DNA of 41,642 nt from a virus, in IMG/VR virus record IMGVR_UViG_3300033997_000031, positions 1 to 41,642 of that record. One strand, given 5' to 3'. The notes beneath the pieces are model-generated. The model searched no databases, had not been told where the DNA came from, and worked only from the letters and a program-made list of their open reading frames with translations. The translations under genes were made by a program, and so were the position numbers. Below, in pieces: positions 40,970 to 41,642 of the stretch; position 1 is the first letter of the stretch, and every line of letters starts with the position of its first letter.

Positions 40970-41467
40970 ATGCTGAATCATACTGAAGTTAAGTTAGTCA
41001 AGGTCGGTTCTCTGAATACCGCCTTCCGTAAGAACATGAATCAAAAGCTCGCCCTTACTATCAGCGCACTCTATCACGCTGTTGTGCATGGTAATGTAGC
41101 GTTTGCGGATGACTGGCAGCGTACAGATGCTGTGATGCTTGATGCTGTATTGCGCCCGCTGTTCCCTATGACATTCAGCAACAAAGATAAGAAGTACTCC
41201 TTCAGCGGTGTAAAGGCTGAAGAGGTGCAAGCGCATCTGAATGTCGAATTCCAGAAGGAAGAGTTTACATCCTTTGCTGAGAAGGTGCTGAAGTTCTACA
41301 GCGCCAATGAAAAGCAGACTAAGAAGCAAGAGCTGTCTGCATCCGACGTGGCGGGTGATTTAGAGAAGGCCGCTAAGGCTCTGGTTAAGAAGTTCCTTAG
41401 TAACGGTGTATCTCTGGATGCGCTGAAGACGGCGATTGTATTGGCCGAGAAGGGTGAGCTGAAATAA
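40970..41467 (+). CDS. Hypothetical early protein, 165 aa
   Basis: AAGGA before ATG 40970. The N-terminal half resembles a helical core (FRKNMNQKLALTISALYHAV, then RPLFPMTFSNKDKKYSFSG) and the C-terminal half is charged and helical (SDVAGDLEKAAKALVKKFLS). No known motif. It follows the 107-residue gene by 10 bases and is probably co-transcribed. Confidence 0.65.
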   Translation: MLNHTEVKLVKVGSLNTAFRKNMNQKLALTISALYHAVVHGNVAFADDWQRTDAVMLDAVLRPLFPMTFSNKDKKYSFSGVKAEEVQAHLNVEFQKEEFTSFAEKVLKFYSANEKQTKKQELSASDVAGDLEKAAKALVKKFLSNGVSLDALKTAIVLAEKGELK

Positions 41468-41490
41468 CAGTATCAGGGTAGCAGTGTTTG

Positions 41491-41520
41491 ACTAGGTGGT
41501 ATTCTATGAGTACCACCAGT
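41491..41520 (+). other. Hairpin between early genes
   Basis: GGTGGTA (41495-41501) pairs with TACCACC (41511-41517), extended by ACT/AGT (41491-41493, 41518-41520) with one bulged A. No T run follows. It may be another RNase III site. The surrounding 41468-41563 has no other clear feature. Confidence 0.4.
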
Positions 41521-41563
41521 GACAACCATTGTCTAACTCATAATGTTGGTAATTGGAGGTAGT

Positions 41564-41626
41564 ATGTACTTTATTAAGGTTCGTCATGTTGATGGCTTTG
41601 CATTTGAGGTGGGTGCCAGACTTTAG
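41564..41626 (+). pseudogene. Gene start interrupted by TAG, near the window end
   Basis: Strong ribosome site GGAGGT (41555-41560) before ATG 41564, but the frame (MYFIKVRHVDGFAFEVGARL) stops at TAG 41624-41626. If base 41642 is joined to base 1, the same frame resumes after a second TAG as the fragment ending at 86. An indel-type sequence error or a small gap at the junction, or a truly broken gene, could explain this. Confidence 0.4.
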
Positions 41627-41642
41627 AACAGGCGCGTATGGT

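Noticed and set aside
41564-41642. Amber (TAG) recoding to sense codon
   Set aside because: Other genes here end at TAG (for example at 2364, 2686 and 5069) with properly placed next genes, so TAG works as a stop.

Overview
The window looks like an almost complete genome of a lytic, T7-like podophage (Autographiviridae-type). All genes lie on the + strand. It encodes a single-subunit T7-type RNA polymerase, a T7-type DNA polymerase, and the usual short-tailed virion set: portal, scaffold, capsid, two tail tubular proteins, three internal virion proteins, and a T7-fibre-anchored tailspike. The RNA polymerase gene sits between the DNA metabolism block and the virion block, and primase and helicase are separate proteins. 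Both traits are typical of the phiKMV-like branch rather than of T7 itself. The host cannot be named. An rRNA-type boxA element in the early leader and near-total loss of GATC sites both fit a gammaproteobacterium, probably one with Dam methylation.

Layout. The sequence appears to be opened inside the early region. The early leader (about 39.7-41.6 kb) has a consensus-like sigma70 promoter, a boxA plus hairpin, a putative RNase III hairpin and small early genes. It seems to continue at 1-4 kb with more small early genes, including a hexapeptide-repeat beta-helix protein and an internally duplicated protein. A structured non-coding stretch (3.95-4.35 kb) leads to an HNH-type homing endonuclease and then replication and nucleotide genes (5.1-15.8 kb): primase, helicase, ATP-dependent ligase, DNA polymerase, a probable ssDNA-binding-type protein, nucleotidyltransferase-fold protein, 5'-3' exonuclease, endonuclease VII, MazG-like protein, ThyX carrying an HNH intein, and a DUF3310 protein. 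The RNA polymerase (15.8-18.3 kb) is followed by two tiny membrane peptides, a terminator, and an AT-rich stretch with two near-identical putative phage promoters. Virion genes run from 18.8 to 34.8 kb, then terminase and lysis genes to 38.9 kb. A roughly 1.1 kb gene-poor region closes the circle.

How it works together. Host RNA polymerase would read the early region. The phage polymerase would then drive the virion block from the 18.5/18.7 kb promoters, with several hairpin terminators tuning expression around the capsid and internal proteins. Host nucleotides are probably recycled using the exonuclease, MazG and ThyX.

Most unusual points: one GATC in 41.6 kb, located in a tailspike segment that also lacks the GTAC tetranucleotide so enriched elsewhere; a potential multi-stem RNA with a possible pseudoknot at 4.0-4.1 kb; a ThyX intein at the catalytic motif; a 26-nt leader shared by two distant genes; competing hairpins before the tail tubular gene; overlapping 24- and 22-residue membrane peptides.
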